Shown here: positions 27,079 to 35,934 of the stretch, piece by piece
How positions within the stretch are numbered: the stretch's first letter is position 1
How the letters are laid out: every line of letters starts with the position of its first letter
Assembly (NCBI RefSeq): GCF_003994335.1
Contig: NZ_PNQZ01000061.1
Location: 1 to 64,000, forward strand
Reading direction: 5' to 3'
DNA from: Asaia sp. W19
Lineage (GTDB): Bacteria; Pseudomonadota; Alphaproteobacteria; Acetobacterales; Acetobacteraceae
DNA length: 64,000 nt
The notes under the pieces: generated by a model
Told to the model about the DNA's origin: nothing
What the model saw: the letters and a program-made list of their open reading frames with translations, nothing else
The model's database searches: none
Translations under genes and position numbers: made by a program

Positions 27079-27831
27079 ATGAACCCTATCATCGGGATGC
27101 ACGGCATGCCGACGCTCGAGATCTGCGTCGACGATGCGGAAGGTCTGCATAGCGCCGCGATGACAGGGCTGGCCCGTATCGAGTTATGCAGCGCGCTTGA
27201 TCTGGGTGGGCTGACGCCTGGATACGGGCTTGTTCAGCAGGCGCGCTCATGCGCGGTGCCAGTCTTCGCGATGATCCGACCGCGGCCGGGCAATTTTTGC
27301 TTCACCGCGCGTGAGGAAGCGCAAATGCTGGCCGATATCGCATTGATGCGTGATTCCGGGCTGGCTGGCGTTGTTCTCGGCGCCGCCCACCCGGATCACA
27401 CCCTCGATCTCCGCATGCTGGAGCGGCTCTCTGCTGCCTGCTGGCCGATGCGCCGACAACTCCATCGTGTTGTCGATCTCGCGCCCGATCCTTTCGCTGC
27501 ACTCGATGCGGCGATTGCGCTCGGTTTCGAGCGTGTGCTCAGCTCAGGGCAGGCCTCTGATGCGGTCAAAGGCGCGGCGCGGCTCAAGGCTATGCATGAC
27601 TATGCTGAGGAACGCATCGAAATCATGGCCGGGAGTGGGGTTCGGCCTGGTAACGTTGTCGCTCTGATGCGGGAAACAGGAGTGAGAGCCGTTCATGCCT
27701 CTTGCCGGAAACAAATTGCGATGCAGGATGAAAGACTCGTTCATTTCGGATTCGCAGCGTCGAATGCTGTGACATCCGCTGCGGAGATCAACCAGTTGCT
27801 TGTGGCGATGGCGTCTATGCAGCGGGGGTGA
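27079..27831 (+). CDS. cutC: CutC family protein
   Basis: 250 residues of a TIM-barrel CutC protein: LEICVDDAEGLHSAA, RIELCSALDLGGLTPGYGL, MIRPRPGNFCFT, MLADIALMRDSGLAGVVLGA, LSSGQ and MAGSGVRPGNV are all family marks. CutC was linked to copper tolerance but its chemistry is not firmly known. Its last bases overlap the GTG start of the hexosaminidase gene by 4 bases (GTGA), and it lies downstream of the ROK regulator, so here it is embedded in an amino-sugar operon. It is cytoplasmic, with no signal peptide. Confidence 0.9.
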   Translation: MNPIIGMHGMPTLEICVDDAEGLHSAAMTGLARIELCSALDLGGLTPGYGLVQQARSCAVPVFAMIRPRPGNFCFTAREEAQMLADIALMRDSGLAGVVLGAAHPDHTLDLRMLERLSAACWPMRRQLHRVVDLAPDPFAALDAAIALGFERVLSSGQASDAVKGAARLKAMHDYAEERIEIMAGSGVRPGNVVALMRETGVRAVHASCRKQIAMQDERLVHFGFAASNAVTSAAEINQLLVAMASMQRG

Positions 27832-30050
27832 GCCGTTACAGAAAAGGATTGGGCCCGATGTTTCTTCCCAGAAGGGCGATGAGCTGTGGCGTGGCGCTGG
27901 CTGCGCTCTCGCTCGGTCTCGCCGATGCAAGGCAGGCCCAGGCCGCTGCGCTTGTTCCCGTTTTCATGCCGCAGCCGGCTCAGATGGCGTTGAACGGTCA
28001 GTCCCTGGCGCTCACCGGACTCCCCAGAATTGTGTGGTCGCAGCCGCCTTCGCCGTTGCTCAAGCGCGCGCTCGCGCGTTTCGAGGCCCGTTTGCGTCAG
28101 GCGGGCGTATCGCCGCGTCGCGGCGCTGGACCGGTTTTGACCATACGCACCGGGCGTGACCCCAATTATCTTACGCTGGACGCCAAGGAGTCCTACAGCC
28201 TGGATGTTTCATCCAGAGGCATAGCGCTCGAGGCTGATGGCCCGGCGGGCGTGCTGCATGGATTGGCGACCCTGTTGCAGATGCTGGATACACGAGAGGC
28301 CGTCCCGGCGCTTGAACAGGGACAGGTGCATGATGCGCCACGCTTCAAGTGGCGCGGGCTGATGTTCGATGTCTCCCGGCATTTTCAGTCAACGGACACG
28401 ATCAAGCGGCAGCTTGATGCAATGGAACTGACCAAGCTCAATGTGATGCATTGGCATCTGAGCGATGGGACGGGCTTCAGGGTCGAAAGTAAGCGCCTGC
28501 CGCGCCTGCAGGAGGTCGGCGGCCATAGTCGCTACTACACGCAGGCGCAGATACGGGAGATCGTGGCCTATGCCGCCGATCGTGGCATACGCGTCGTGCC
28601 GGAATTTGATGTGCCCGGCCACACCCTGGCCATTCTCACAGCCTATCCCGCTCTGGCCGCGCGTCAGCCAGTGCCGACGGTCAAGGACTGGCAGCAGGAT
28701 TGCCAGGTCGCTTCGAGCAATGGCGAAACCACCACGCATTGCACCAAGCATCCCGATCTGAATACCCCGGCCATGGATCCGACAAATCCGAACGTCCTGG
28801 CCTTTGCGAAAGTGCTGTTTGCTGAAATGGCCGAGCTCTTTCCGGATCGCTATTTCCATACGGGCGGGGATGAAGTCGTCTCAGCGCAATGGAACGATAA
28901 TCCGCAGATCGCCAACTATATGAAGGCACATGGCTACAAGGATGCGCCCGCCCTTCAGGCGGCCTTCACAGCGGAAATCGAGAAGGTGCTCGCTGCGAAT
29001 GGCAAGGTCATGATGGGATGGGACGAGGTGAGCGAAGCGCCGATCCCGAAGAATGTGGTGGTGGAGGCCTGGCGCGGCTCCAAATGGGTTGGCACGGCAA
29101 CGGCGCTCGGCCATCCGGTCGTAGTCTCCTCCGGCTATTATCTGGATCTGCTGAACCCGTCAGCCACGCATTATGCGGTTGATCCGTTCGATACACGGGC
29201 CGATGGGCTTGACCCCAACCCGCCCGGTCAGGCGCCCAGGCCGCTCGATAATGCCTTCACGCGCGATCCGAATGCTCCACCGCTCAGCGCGGCGCAGGAG
29301 GCGCTCGTCCTGGGGGGAGAGGCGCCGCTCTGGACCGAGATCGTGTCTGATGAGATGGTCGATTCCCGCCTGTGGCCGCGCTCTGCGGCCCTCGCTGAGC
29401 GGTACTGGTCGTCCCAATCGGTCAGGGATATCGCAGGGCTCAATAAGCGCTTGCCAGGGGTTCAGAATTTTCTCGAAACCTTCGGGCTCAAGGCCTCTGA
29501 CCATCAGGCACGCATGATTGCCCGACTGACGCCCGAAAATGTGGCCCCACTTACCCAGTTGGTCGCCATTACCGTTCCGGTAAGGAATTACGCGATCAAT
29601 CGTCTTGCCGAGCGCAAGGGGGAAGATATCCTTCTTTCTCCCGCGGCCATAGCGGCTCCAGACAGTTTCGAGGCCAATGAGTTCAATGCTCAGGCCGCGC
29701 GCTATGCGGCGGGGGATCGAAGCCTGCTCGTACCGCTGCAACAGCGTCTCGTGCGGTATATCGGCAATGACGAAGCATTCCAGAAACTGGCAGCGCCGCC
29801 CTGTGTGGAGGAGGTCAAACCCGTTTCAGCCCAGATTGCGGCGCTGTCACGTGCCGGGCTGGACGCTCTTCAGGGCCGGCCTCTGGGCAAGAGCTGGCAT
29901 GATCACGCTTCCATGCTCCTGACCGAGCAGGATCAGGCCTTTGCAGCGAGCGCCGATCATGATGCGTCCAACCATATGAAGCAGCCCGCAGGTGGGTTGC
30001 TGATCGCCATCCTGCCCGGACTAAAATCCCTGATCGCTACCGCACGGTGA
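27828..30050 (+). CDS. Exported beta-N-acetylhexosaminidase, GH20
   Basis: 740 residues from GTG 27828 (an ATG at 27858 also fits). A signal peptide ends near residue 39 (ALSLGLADARQAQAA). The GH20b domain precedes the catalytic barrel, which has MFDVSRHF, HWHLSDGTGFR and the acid/base pair in HTGGDEV (Asp-Glu), then GWDEVSEA and GGEAPLWTE. It releases GlcNAc from the non-reducing ends of chitooligosaccharides or peptidoglycan fragments in the periplasm or outside. It is translationally coupled to cutC and has a strong hairpin about 10 bases after the stop. Confidence 0.93.
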   Translation: MSRYRKGLGPMFLPRRAMSCGVALAALSLGLADARQAQAAALVPVFMPQPAQMALNGQSLALTGLPRIVWSQPPSPLLKRALARFEARLRQAGVSPRRGAGPVLTIRTGRDPNYLTLDAKESYSLDVSSRGIALEADGPAGVLHGLATLLQMLDTREAVPALEQGQVHDAPRFKWRGLMFDVSRHFQSTDTIKRQLDAMELTKLNVMHWHLSDGTGFRVESKRLPRLQEVGGHSRYYTQAQIREIVAYAADRGIRVVPEFDVPGHTLAILTAYPALAARQPVPTVKDWQQDCQVASSNGETTTHCTKHPDLNTPAMDPTNPNVLAFAKVLFAEMAELFPDRYFHTGGDEVVSAQWNDNPQIANYMKAHGYKDAPALQAAFTAEIEKVLAANGKVMMGWDEVSEAPIPKNVVVEAWRGSKWVGTATALGHPVVVSSGYYLDLLNPSATHYAVDPFDTRADGLDPNPPGQAPRPLDNAFTRDPNAPPLSAAQEALVLGGEAPLWTEIVSDEMVDSRLWPRSAALAERYWSSQSVRDIAGLNKRLPGVQNFLETFGLKASDHQARMIARLTPENVAPLTQLVAITVPVRNYAINRLAERKGEDILLSPAAIAAPDSFEANEFNAQAARYAAGDRSLLVPLQQRLVRYIGNDEAFQKLAAPPCVEEVKPVSAQIAALSRAGLDALQGRPLGKSWHDHASMLLTEQDQAFAASADHDASNHMKQPAGGLLIAILPGLKSLIATAR

Positions 30051-30057
30051 TGGGCAT

Positions 30058-30083
30058 GGCTCCGGGCCTGAAAACCCGGAGCC
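30058..30083. terminator. Hairpin between convergent hexosaminidase and nagB genes
   Basis: GGCTCCGGG (30058-30066), loop CCTGAAAA, CCCGGAGCC (30075-30083): a 9-bp perfect stem, likely a bidirectional terminator. Confidence 0.65.
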
Positions 30084-30124
30084 GCCATACCGATTGCCCC
30101 TGAACCCGGGACGTCGGGGGGCTA

Positions 30125-30892
30125 TCAGCCCCGCGTATAATCCGCTTTCTCCCTCGTTTCCGCACTGAGCAGGGCCGCGCTCTCTTCATCGAGAATGACA
30201 GTGCATCGATCGTGCAGGCGGATGGCTGACGCGCTGACTTCAGGGCCTACCTCTCCCTCGAGCGCCTTTGCGATGATACTGGCCTTGGCGTCTCCCAGCG
30301 CCAGAAGCAGCAATTCCCGGGCCTCGAGGATCGTTCCCACGCCCATCGTCAGGGCTTCGGCTGGAACCTGCGCCGGATCTCCACCAAACATGGCCGCATT
30401 CTGCTGCCGGGTTCTCTCATTGAGGGATACGCAGCGTGTGCGCGTATCGAAGGGCGAAGGAGGCTCATTGAAGCCGATATGACCGGTATCGCCAATCCCG
30501 AGCAGTTGCAGGTCGATTCCGTCATGCTGCTGAATGGCATTTTCATATGCAACGCATTCGGCCGCGAGATCAGAGGCCACGCCGTCAGGCAGGTAGGTTG
30601 AACGGGGGTCGATATTGATGTGCGAGAAGAGCAGGTCGCGCATGTAGTAGTGATAGGAGCGCGTGTCCTCGGCACGGAGGCCAACATATTCATCGAGATT
30701 GAAGGTTGTCGTTCGCGAGAAGTCCAGCCCCTGATTGTCGTGCAGGTGGCGAAGATGCCCATACACGCCCTCCATGGTGCGACCAGTGGCAAGGCCGAGT
30801 ACAGGCTTGGGGAGGGCATTCATCAACGTGGCGATTTCGTTCGCGGCGAGTCTCGTGGCGGAATGCTGGTCCGGCATGATGATAAGGCGCAT
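30125..30892 (-). CDS. nagB: Glucosamine-6-phosphate deaminase
   Basis: 255 residues from ATG 30892 (MRLIIMPDQ), which fits the normal NagB start; a TTG at 30937 would add 15 residues. Family motifs are LGLATGRTMEGVY (phosphate loop), TFNLDEYVGL with the catalytic Asp, LLGIGDTGHIGFNEP with the Asp-His pair and MGVGTILEAREL. It converts glucosamine-6-phosphate to fructose-6-phosphate and ammonia, closing the GlcNAc route begun by NagK and NagA. It is divergent from the TonB receptor gene with a shared spacer. Confidence 0.94.
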   Translation of the reverse strand: MRLIIMPDQHSATRLAANEIATLMNALPKPVLGLATGRTMEGVYGHLRHLHDNQGLDFSRTTTFNLDEYVGLRAEDTRSYHYYMRDLLFSHINIDPRSTYLPDGVASDLAAECVAYENAIQQHDGIDLQLLGIGDTGHIGFNEPPSPFDTRTRCVSLNERTRQQNAAMFGGDPAQVPAEALTMGVGTILEARELLLLALGDAKASIIAKALEGEVGPEVSASAIRLHDRCTVILDEESAALLSAETREKADYTRG

Positions 30893-31218
30893 GGGCAGGC
30901 GTAATCCCGTCAGGTTCGAGTCATGATCCGGCTTCAAAAAAGCGGTGTTGATCCTGCACTTAGAAACTCAGACTTAGTTTTTCGACATAAATTAAGGGTA
31001 TATTGCATTCAGATAATATTTTCGTTCGTTAACAATGACTTGAGTCGATAAACTGCCCTTGAGTCGGACAGGGCAATTAGTTTTTAGAATAAACTATTGC
31101 GCCAGTGTAATCACCCGTCTAACGTCCGGGAAATACGATAGATCGATGCGATACAAAAACGAAAATCACTGTATCCATCATTCTATACAACCTTAAATCT
31201 GTCCGGCAGGAGTAGACC
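30893..31218. promoter_or_regulatory. Divergent nagB/TonB-receptor control region
   Basis: 326 AT-rich bases. Two short dyads share arms: AAACT-n7-AGTTT (30964-30980) and AGTTT-n7-AAACT (31079-31095). A hairpin TGCCCT/AGGGCA lies at 31054-31075, and TTGAGTCG is repeated at 31040-31047 and 31059-31066. The reverse complement of the first dyad contains CGAAAAACTAAG, close to CGAAAACTAAG in the nagP/ROK spacer. These are candidate ROK operators; not proven. Confidence 0.4.
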
Positions 31219-33726
31219 ATGCGGCATCTGAGACGTGATCTCCTTCTTTTCTGTTCCGCTATCGCAACGAACTATGCCCTGTCGGCCCCTGCTGCTGAGG
31301 CGGCGTCACCGCATCAGCGCCTTGCTGGGCATCATGGCGCACAAACGCATACAGGTTCTTCCCCCTCGCAGGGTTCGGTGCAGAGCAAACCAGGTATGGG
31401 AGCCCCTACGCCTCGGAAGGCGAATAGCGCTACCGAGGGCTCAGTACTTGGTCCGAACCCCCAGGCCGAGGAAATTTCGGTACGTTCTGCCGGTCGTCAC
31501 GCGGATGGCACCAGTAACACGACAGCGGGCGGCGGCTTGATGCCCCGTCAGACGGCGCCGCGATCACAGAGTGGCGTGACGCGTGATTTCATCGCCAAGC
31601 AGGCACCGACTGGCAATATCTCTTCGATGATCGCCACTCTGCCGGGCGTCGTCTACGCCAATCAAAGCCCGCTCGCGACAGCGGGCGATAACATCACCAT
31701 GCGTGGCATGAACCAGAGTCAGATCGGGTATCTGTTCGAGGGGGCCCCTCTGGCAGATCCGATCAATTACGAGCCTTATACGGCCATGCTGGTCGATACG
31801 GAGAATCTGGGCTCTGTCACGGTCTCCCAGGGCTCACCCGATCTGAATGCGCCCACGTTCAACGCGGTAGGTGGCCAGATATCGGCGACCGCGATGAACC
31901 CCGCCCATAAATATGGCGGCTTCATCAATCTGATGGGGGGCAATAAGAGCGCGAACAAGGAATTCTTGCGTCTGGATACCGGAGATATCGGGAATACCGG
32001 CATACGCGGTTTCATGTCCTTTTCCCATCAGTCCAATAACAACTGGCGTGGCCCCGGTGGTCTCAAGCGCTACCATGTCGATTCGAAATTCGTGAAAGAA
32101 TGGGGCGATGCCAATTCGGTCACAGCGGTCTTTGGATATAATCGTCAGGAGCAGACCCCTTTTCGAGCACCAAGCGCTGCGCAGTGGAAGCAATGGGGAG
32201 AGGGACTAAGTTACAGCGATCATTACACGCCGGGCGATGCCAATTACTACAAGCTCCAATTGAGCAATCTGAATTCGCTCGATGTCGTGGTCCCGACCCA
32301 TTTCACGCTCGCCCGTGGGCTGAAGCTGAGCGTTACCCCCTATTATGTGCATCAATACGGCCCGGCTGTGGGGGGCGAGAATATTCCTGCGTCTGGCGGT
32401 ACGTTCGGCACTCAGGTTTATGGCGATCTGAACCAGCCCTATGTTACCAATGGCAAGGTCACGACCGTGGCTGTCGATCCGTGGAACCAGAAGGTGGGGG
32501 CGGTCAATACATCGCTGGACTGGACCTCGGGGCATAACACCCTCTCAGGCGGCTACTGGTATTCCTACGCCATGCACGAGGAGCACTCCACCTTCGCGAC
32601 GGTCGATTTTTCAGGCAAGGCAGCCAATTCCTATGGGGCTTATGGCATTCGCGTACCGGGGGGCGATCTGCTGAGCGGGTATAACCTGAACTTCATGCAG
32701 CAGATCAATGCCCTCTTCATTGCCGATACGCTCAAGCTTCTGAATAACAAACTGACCCTGAGCGCCGGGTTCCGAACGGTCATGGTCTCGCGTCAGGGGA
32801 CGAATGACGTGCCGGGCGCCGATCCCTACAAGACCGTGCGCAATTATTTCGCGCCGCTTCCGCAGCTTGCGGTCAGCTACGCCCTGACCTCCAAGGATCA
32901 GATCTATATCAATGGCACGACGTCCTTTCGGGCGCCCGCTTCGGTACAGGCCTATAGCCAGATTTTCGATCCGAATGCAGTGGGTGCCACCTCACAGCCC
33001 GGCAACCTGAATGGCGAATATGGCATTGGAGAGGAAATTGGCTACCGCCATAACGGGACGCTCATTCATTTCCAGGTTTCGGCCTTTAATATGAACCTGA
33101 CAAATCATCAGGTCAGTTCGACCGCCTATATCCCGGGGACCAATACGCTCGTCTCGATGCCGATCAATGTGGGGGGGGAAACGATCCGGGGTATTCAGGG
33201 CGAGTTCGGGCTGAAGCCCTGGCACCATATCAGCCCCTATGTGTCGGCCCAGTATCTGCATGCCACGACGGATAACAATCTGCCTGTTTCGGCTACCAAT
33301 GCGGCGGGGCAATCGGTGATCGATTATCTGCCAACTTCGGGCAAGACGATGGTGGCGAGCCCCCATGTTACAGCCTCGGTGGGGCTGGCCTATGACGATA
33401 ACAAGCAATTCTTCGGCAATTTCAGCCTGCGTTATATCAGCTCGCAGTTCTCGACCTTCATGAATGACGAGCGCATCCCGGGTTATGTTCTGTCTGACAT
33501 CACTCTGGGCTACAGGCTGCCGCGTGTGCCGCATCTGAGCGGGCCGAAAATCCAGCTGAATCTGGTCAATATCGGCAATAACATCTATCGTTCCGCCCCG
33601 GCCAGTTTCGTGACGAGCGCCAAGACACGGACCGGGATTTACGGCAACAAGACGAGTGCGGGGGCGCCGCTCTATCTGGTGGGCGGTAATTTTGCCGCGC
33701 TGGTTTCCGTATCTACCGGGTTCTGA
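31219..33726 (+). CDS. TonB-dependent outer-membrane receptor
   Basis: 835 residues. A signal peptide (MRHLRRDLLLFCSAIA...APAAEA) is followed by an unusual polar, Gly/Ser/Pro/Thr-rich stretch of about 85 residues (30-115) before the plug domain (GNISSMIATLPGVVYANQS, NITMRGMNQSQIGYLFEG). The 22-strand barrel ends with the aromatic VSVSTGF. No FecA-like signalling domain or clear TonB box is obvious. It probably imports chitooligosaccharides, since nagB is divergent and the GlcNAc kinase follows, although a metal chelate cannot be excluded. A strong hairpin separates it from the kinase gene. Confidence 0.85.
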   Translation: MRHLRRDLLLFCSAIATNYALSAPAAEAASPHQRLAGHHGAQTHTGSSPSQGSVQSKPGMGAPTPRKANSATEGSVLGPNPQAEEISVRSAGRHADGTSNTTAGGGLMPRQTAPRSQSGVTRDFIAKQAPTGNISSMIATLPGVVYANQSPLATAGDNITMRGMNQSQIGYLFEGAPLADPINYEPYTAMLVDTENLGSVTVSQGSPDLNAPTFNAVGGQISATAMNPAHKYGGFINLMGGNKSANKEFLRLDTGDIGNTGIRGFMSFSHQSNNNWRGPGGLKRYHVDSKFVKEWGDANSVTAVFGYNRQEQTPFRAPSAAQWKQWGEGLSYSDHYTPGDANYYKLQLSNLNSLDVVVPTHFTLARGLKLSVTPYYVHQYGPAVGGENIPASGGTFGTQVYGDLNQPYVTNGKVTTVAVDPWNQKVGAVNTSLDWTSGHNTLSGGYWYSYAMHEEHSTFATVDFSGKAANSYGAYGIRVPGGDLLSGYNLNFMQQINALFIADTLKLLNNKLTLSAGFRTVMVSRQGTNDVPGADPYKTVRNYFAPLPQLAVSYALTSKDQIYINGTTSFRAPASVQAYSQIFDPNAVGATSQPGNLNGEYGIGEEIGYRHNGTLIHFQVSAFNMNLTNHQVSSTAYIPGTNTLVSMPINVGGETIRGIQGEFGLKPWHHISPYVSAQYLHATTDNNLPVSATNAAGQSVIDYLPTSGKTMVASPHVTASVGLAYDDNKQFFGNFSLRYISSQFSTFMNDERIPGYVLSDITLGYRLPRVPHLSGPKIQLNLVNIGNNIYRSAPASFVTSAKTRTGIYGNKTSAGAPLYLVGGNFAALVSVSTGF

Positions 33727-33731
33727 CCCAT

Positions 33732-33778
33732 TCCGGGCGCCATGCCCGGCAGAGCTTGACTCATGGCGGGCGCCCGGA
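33732..33778 (+). terminator. Long-stem hairpin between TonB receptor and GlcNAc kinase genes
   Basis: TCCGGGCGC (33732-33740) pairs with GCGCCCGGA (33770-33778), extended by CCATG/CATGG inside. It may be a terminator or a stabilising processing hairpin that lowers kinase expression relative to the receptor. No U-tract. Confidence 0.5.
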
Positions 33779-33820
33779 GAATGTCCGGGCGCGTTTCAAC
33801 GGCTTGAAGACGGGAACAAC

Positions 33821-34774
33821 GTGCAGAAAACCGATATTGTCGCGATCGATGGCGGCGGCACGAAAACACTTCTCCTGCGCGTCCGCCCGGACGGCAGTAT
33901 TGCCGAGATGCGCAAGGCAGGCGGCTCCAATCCATTCGATGTTCCCGAATGGCGCAGCGTTGTCACGTCACTTCTGCAGGATCAGTCGTCGCATATGTGT
34001 GCCGCTGCTCTGGGCATGGCGGGTTATGGAGAGAGCCGCCGCCTGAGCCAGGAACTCGCGGCTCTCGTGGCTGGTTTGTGCCCTGTGCCGCATGTCATTC
34101 ATAATGACGTGGATATGGCCTGCCGTGGCGCATTTCTGAATCAGCCCGGCGTGCTCCTTCTGTCCGGCACGGGCTCGATGGCCTGGGGCCAGGGGAAAGA
34201 CGGGCAAACGGCGCGCGTGGGCGGTTGGGGCAGTCTTTTTGGTGATGAAGGCAGTGCCTATGCGATCGGTCGCGCCGCGTTGTTTCATCTCGCGCGCGCG
34301 CTGGACGGGCGCGAAACCGACGAGAGCGATTATGTCACCCGTTTTGCTGCGCTCAGGGGGTGGCCTGAGGATCATGAGGAATGCGGTGCGGCGCTACTGG
34401 AATGGTATGCGACCCTCGGTGAGGCCCGCCCGGCCGTGGCGGCACTGGCCATCGACACCGGGAAGCTTGCGGAAATGGGCTGTCCTGTTTCTCTCGGGAT
34501 CATGGAGCGCGCCGCGCATGATCTTGCCCTGCATGTCGAGGCTTTGCGGAATCGTCTCGCTTTTCCCGATCTCCCCTGGAGCTATGCGGGGGGCACCATG
34601 CGCAGCGCGGTCTTGCGCGATGCCATTGCGCATCGATGCGGATTGCCGGTTGATCCTTGCTTGCCGCCTATTGGGGGAGCGGTCATCACCGCTGCTGCTC
34701 TGGCCGGTTGGTCCGTCGATTCAGGCTTCGTGGACCGTTTGGGGACCAGCTTTCGGGCTGCCAGCCTGATCTGA
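33821..34774 (+). CDS. nagK: N-acetylglucosamine kinase, BadF/BadG/BcrA/BcrD ATPase family
   Basis: 317 residues from GTG 33821, the start that places the phosphate-1 motif AIDGGGTKTLLL at the N-terminus. Further marks are NDVDMACRGAFL, LLSGTGSMAWG (phosphate-2), GGWGSLFGDEGSAYAIGR and YAGGTMRS near the adenosine site. These are typical of eukaryote-like GlcNAc kinases. It would phosphorylate GlcNAc entering through NagP. It lies downstream of the TonB receptor and upstream of the nitrilase-type gene on the same strand. Confidence 0.88.
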   Translation: MQKTDIVAIDGGGTKTLLLRVRPDGSIAEMRKAGGSNPFDVPEWRSVVTSLLQDQSSHMCAAALGMAGYGESRRLSQELAALVAGLCPVPHVIHNDVDMACRGAFLNQPGVLLLSGTGSMAWGQGKDGQTARVGGWGSLFGDEGSAYAIGRAALFHLARALDGRETDESDYVTRFAALRGWPEDHEECGAALLEWYATLGEARPAVAALAIDTGKLAEMGCPVSLGIMERAAHDLALHVEALRNRLAFPDLPWSYAGGTMRSAVLRDAIAHRCGLPVDPCLPPIGGAVITAAALAGWSVDSGFVDRLGTSFRAASLI

Positions 34775-34920
34775 TTGCGTTCCGGATTTTCGTCCTGTTC
34801 CTGCGCCCTTTTCTCTGGAGCGAGGCCACTGGCCGCGCTAGCCTTTACGCCGCTTTGGAGCGGACAGGATAAACCTGCCAGCGCCACCCGAAGCGCCTCG
34901 GGCAGGAGTGGAACACCATC

Positions 34921-35709
34921 ATGCGTATGGCTGCGGGGCAATTTGCCGTCTCTGCCGATTGGGAAGATAATCTGGCGCGGGCGACTGCGCTTATTGGGCA
35001 GGCGCGCTCCGAGGGCGCGAGGCTGCTCGTGCTTCCGGAGGGTATTCTCGCCCGGGATGCGCAGGATCCCGATCATGTGCTGCGCACGGCGCAGCCTCTG
35101 GATGGTCCCTTCATAACCCGGCTCTGCGCAGCGGCGCAGGGGATCATGGTCGCCTTTTGCGTCAATGTGCCGGACGGTGAGGGACGATTTTTCAACACGC
35201 TTGTCGTGGCGCAGGACGGGCAGCGTCTGGCCTGCTATCGCAAGCTGCATCTTTACGATGCCTTTGCGATGCAGGAATCCCGACTGATCGCGCCGGGTCA
35301 TGACCTGCCACCCGTTCTTACGCTCGACGGTGTGAGGATCGGCTTCATGACCTGTTACGACGTGCGCTTCCCGGAGGTGGCGCGGTCTCTCGCGCTGCAA
35401 GGGGCCGAGGTGATTGTGGTGCCGGCCGCCTGGTTGAAAGGCCCCGGCAAGGAGCGGCACTGGGAAATCATGCTGGCTGCCCGCGCGCTGGAAAATACCT
35501 GCTACGTGATCGGGGCGGGGGAATGCGGGACGCAGAATATCGGCAACAGCCTGATGATCGATCCGCTTGGCACCGTGATTGCCGCGAAGGGGTATGCAGC
35601 GGGGCTGATCTCTGCCGTATTCGATCCGGCGCATCTGGGCCAGACCCGGCAGGCTCTGCCTGTTTTGCAAAACCGCCGGTTTGCGCCGCCTGTCCTTATT
35701 ACGCCCTGA
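34921..35709 (+). CDS. Carbon-nitrogen hydrolase (nitrilase superfamily amidase)
   Basis: 262 residues. The catalytic triad is complete: Glu in LVLPEGIL, Lys in CYRKLHLYDAF and Cys in MTCYDVRFPE, plus a second Glu region VVPAAWLKGPGKERHWE. It resembles deaminated glutathione amidase (YbeM/Nit1) and R-amidase types of about 260-280 residues. It hydrolyses an amide, perhaps deaminated glutathione, in the cytoplasm. It sits 146 bases after nagK, so membership in the GlcNAc transcript is uncertain. Confidence 0.85.
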   Translation: MRMAAGQFAVSADWEDNLARATALIGQARSEGARLLVLPEGILARDAQDPDHVLRTAQPLDGPFITRLCAAAQGIMVAFCVNVPDGEGRFFNTLVVAQDGQRLACYRKLHLYDAFAMQESRLIAPGHDLPPVLTLDGVRIGFMTCYDVRFPEVARSLALQGAEVIVVPAAWLKGPGKERHWEIMLAARALENTCYVIGAGECGTQNIGNSLMIDPLGTVIAAKGYAAGLISAVFDPAHLGQTRQALPVLQNRRFAPPVLITP

Positions 35710-35934
35710 CTGCCTATGCTCGGGGCACAATTTGACTTCACGCTTATATTTCACGAAGCGGTGACCTCGCGTTGGCTTGAGCCCTGATGCGAGGCAAACC
35801 ATGCTCTTATCACCCTGAGTGTGAGACATCACAGAAAATGTGTTTTGTGGGGTCGCACAGGTCTGGCGATGCAGTGCCTGCGGCTTCTATGACAGGCAGG
35901 AAAAACTGCCGCCTTGTCTGGAAGGGTCGGTATC

